From: Typhlomys cinereus | Taxonomy: Eukaryota > Chordata > Mammalia > Rodentia > Platacanthomyidae | Assembly (NCBI GenBank): GCA_023101885.1 | Contig: JALPQD010000138.1 | Coordinates: forward strand, 2,472,542-2,536,541 | DNA: 64,000 bases | Direction of reading: 5' to 3' | Part shown: positions 62,499 through 64,000 of the stretch, piece by piece | Layout of the letters: each line of letters begins with the position of its first letter | Position numbering within the stretch: position 1 is the first letter of the stretch | Notes under the pieces: model-generated | What the model was told of the DNA's origin: nothing | The model's input: only the letters and a program-made list of their open reading frames with translations | Database searches by the model: none | Position numbers and translations under genes: made by a program

Positions 62499-62752
62499 GG
62501 ACTGGAGAGAGGGCTCAGGTGAAGACTCTGTCTTGCAAGCAGAAGGTCCTGAGTTCGGATCCCAGGTCCCATGTAAAAATGCTAGATCAAAACAGTGGTG
62601 GCCTGCACTTCCAGTGCAGAGTGAAGCAAAAAGGAGGTAGAAAGCAATCCAGGATGATTCCCAAAGTCATCCTTGGTCCTCCACAGGGAAGCATGCATGC
62701 ACACACGCATGCACACACGCACACACACCAAAAAATATATATAAATAAATAA
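62499..62752 (+). mobile_element. SINE subfamily B, forward
   Basis: AGGACTGGAGAGAGGGCTCA head, GAGTTCGGATCCCAGGTCCC, and a body missing the segment around the CCCTGGTGGGTGG motif. It then has a CA-rich and A-rich tail. Confidence 0.75.
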
Positions 62753-63138
62753 AATACTAAAAATAAGAAGATGAAAATGAAAACCTTTTGGTGTACTAGT
62801 ACACTAGAAAAGGTTGTCAAAAACAAGTAAAATGAAACCAAAAGGAAAGGTTAAAAAATGATAATGAAGATAAACAAAAGTAAAAAACAACCATGGAAAC
62901 ACTGCTACTTTGCAGTGCATTTTCACAACAACAACAAAAATTCAATACAAAAGTATGTGTATTGTGTGTGTAAGTAACCAGGGAAGCTGCTTTCTCCTTA
63001 AATTTACTGAATTAAATGGGTGTCCAACAAGTTAGTGAAGCAATAAATCTCACTTGAATGTCTCCCCATCCCTCCGACAATCTAGATCAAGTTACTGCTA
63101 CTTATAACTATTCGACTTAGCATAACCTTCTTAAAATA

Positions 63139-63141
63139 TTT

Positions 63142-63205
<64 letters not shown>
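63139..63205. repeat. (GA)n microsatellite
   Basis: An almost uninterrupted GA run of about 65 bases, then GGAAGGAGAGAGGG. Confidence 0.92.
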
Positions 63206-63208
<3 letters not shown>

Positions 63209-63224
63209 AAGGAGAGAGGGAGGG

Positions 63225-63361
63225 AGGGTGAAAGCCTGGCACATGGGTGAAGGCAAGAAGACAACTTTCAGAAGTCAGTTCTCTTTCTACCATGTTGGCT
63301 TCTGGGGAATCAAACTCAGGCCACCAAGTCTGAGAATTAGGTGACTTATCTGCTGAGCTCT
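63225..63361 (-). repeat. B3-like SINE fragment, reverse
   Basis: CAAGAAGACAACTTTCAGAA, GGGGAATCAAACTCAGGCC and CTTATCTGCTGAGCTC follow the B3/B2 reverse order after the GA run. Confidence 0.5.
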
Positions 63362-63929
63362 TGCGAACACACTATGCTAAGTTTTTAACCCATATCCTTG
63401 CCTGTGAAGCCTCCCTTTCTCCCACACCTTTAGCCTTGGCTGCTGCTGCTTCATTCAGCCCATCATGCTCTTTACAAGACTGTAGTCTTCCTTGTCCAGT
63501 GAACCCAAACTCTCAGCCATCTCAAGTTTGCTGCCAGAGCTTCCACGCATGCATGCAAGGCTACTGTGTTATCTAAATTACATTTCATCCATAACCGCAC
63601 TTGATTCAACAGACTGACTCCAATTAGCAAGAAATTATAACATCTTTGCACCTTCATATGCTGGCTCCTCTCACAGTCTCCTGCCTTCAGATTTTACATT
63701 TAGCCAGTACTCAGCTATAATTCTCAACACTCCAGTCTCTGTCTACCTGCCTACATCATCCTGTGTCTATTTAAGTTGCTGGCAAGCATCTGTGAAATAA
63801 TTCCACATATTACATCATATTTAGTGTAGTACAGAAACCAACACATTTTTACTAAGTAAATGAGTTTTGAACTATGTGAATTAAGAAACTCACATTATGA
63901 ATTACAAAAATGTTTACAACTGAGCTAGA

Positions 63930-64000
63930 GGTACAATGGCACATGCCTGAGATTCCAGAGCTGGGGAGTCTGAGGCTTGCCCTGGCTACATACTTATGAG
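63930..64000 (+). repeat. B1-like SINE, truncated by the window edge
   Basis: GGCACATGCCTGAGATTCCA then GGGGAGTCTGAGGCTTGC is a diverged forward B1 start that runs off the window. Confidence 0.5.

Larger units (their letters stand above)
51847..64000 (-). other. SIK2 intron 4 (partial), over 12 kb
   Basis: No exon for the SIK2 N-lobe, HRD catalytic loop or ATP loop was found on either strand, so the upstream exons lie beyond the right edge. The intron carries reverse B1, SINE A and B copies, an L1 fragment with a target-site duplication, B3/B4-like pieces and simple repeats, listed separately. Bases 52190-54790, 56360-59590 and 60200-61570 show no recognised element apart from a palindromic CRE at 58748. 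Confidence 0.55.

Noticed and set aside
51847..64000. SIK2 exons for the ATP loop and HRD catalytic loop
   Set aside because: I looked for the HRDLKAEN and neighbouring segments on the minus strand and found none; they should lie beyond the window.

Overview
This window is rodent-type mammalian genomic DNA holding two large multi-exon protein genes that converge tail to tail. The plus strand carries PPP2R1B, the beta isoform of the PP2A scaffold (A) subunit, from exon 2 onward. The minus strand carries the last eleven coding exons of SIK2 (salt-inducible kinase 2). This pair and arrangement match my recollection of human 11q23. All exons were placed by reading recognised protein segments across GT-AG junctions and checking that the phases close. 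The PPP2R1B exons add up to 601 codons with a 38-codon upstream exon 1. The SIK2 exons put the known regulatory residues at their published human numbers (Thr175, Ser343, Ser358, Thr484, Ser587).

Layout. Bases 1-330 are the CpG-rich edge of intron 1. Bases 331-17676 hold PPP2R1B exons 2-15, ending in the short C-terminus. Bases 17677 to about 20560 are a probable 3' UTR with two SINE copies and three AATAAA signals. A skipped exon at 21561-21682 and a terminal exon at 29587-29679 form a longer C-terminus, 667 codons in all. From about 26930 to 32269 runs the inferred SIK2 3' UTR on the minus strand, so the long PPP2R1B terminal exon lies antisense inside it. SIK2 coding exons run leftward from 51846 to 32270. 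Bases 51847-64000 are SIK2 intron 4 sequence. The exons for the kinase N-lobe and catalytic loop are not in the window.

One coding anomaly stands out. PPP2R1B exon 6 is 155 bp instead of 156 bp: one G is missing at the Gln249-Asp250 junction, which shifts the frame and gives a stop seven codons on. Everything else in the gene looks intact, so an assembly indel or a segregating allele is more likely than a decayed gene.

Repeats date and place the organism. B1, ID, B3- and B4-like SINEs point to a rodent. The commonest SINE has a B2-like tRNA-derived head (TGGCTCAGGGGTTAAG ... GAGTTCGGATCC), but its body is unlike mouse, rat or hamster B2. It occurs as two related subfamilies: a CpG-rich, apparently young one (A, 4 copies) and an older one (B, 9 copies). 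Several copies keep perfect 13-14 bp target-site duplications. This suggests a myodont rodent outside the mouse-rat-hamster group (a dipodoid or basal muroid), but I cannot name the species. No RNA genes, CRISPR arrays or bacterial-type features were found.

Together the genes encode a phosphatase scaffold and an LKB1/PKA-regulated kinase. PP2A-A beta organises the catalytic and regulatory subunits. SIK2 phosphorylates CRTC coactivators and class IIa HDACs and is switched off through the four PKA/14-3-3 sites visible here.
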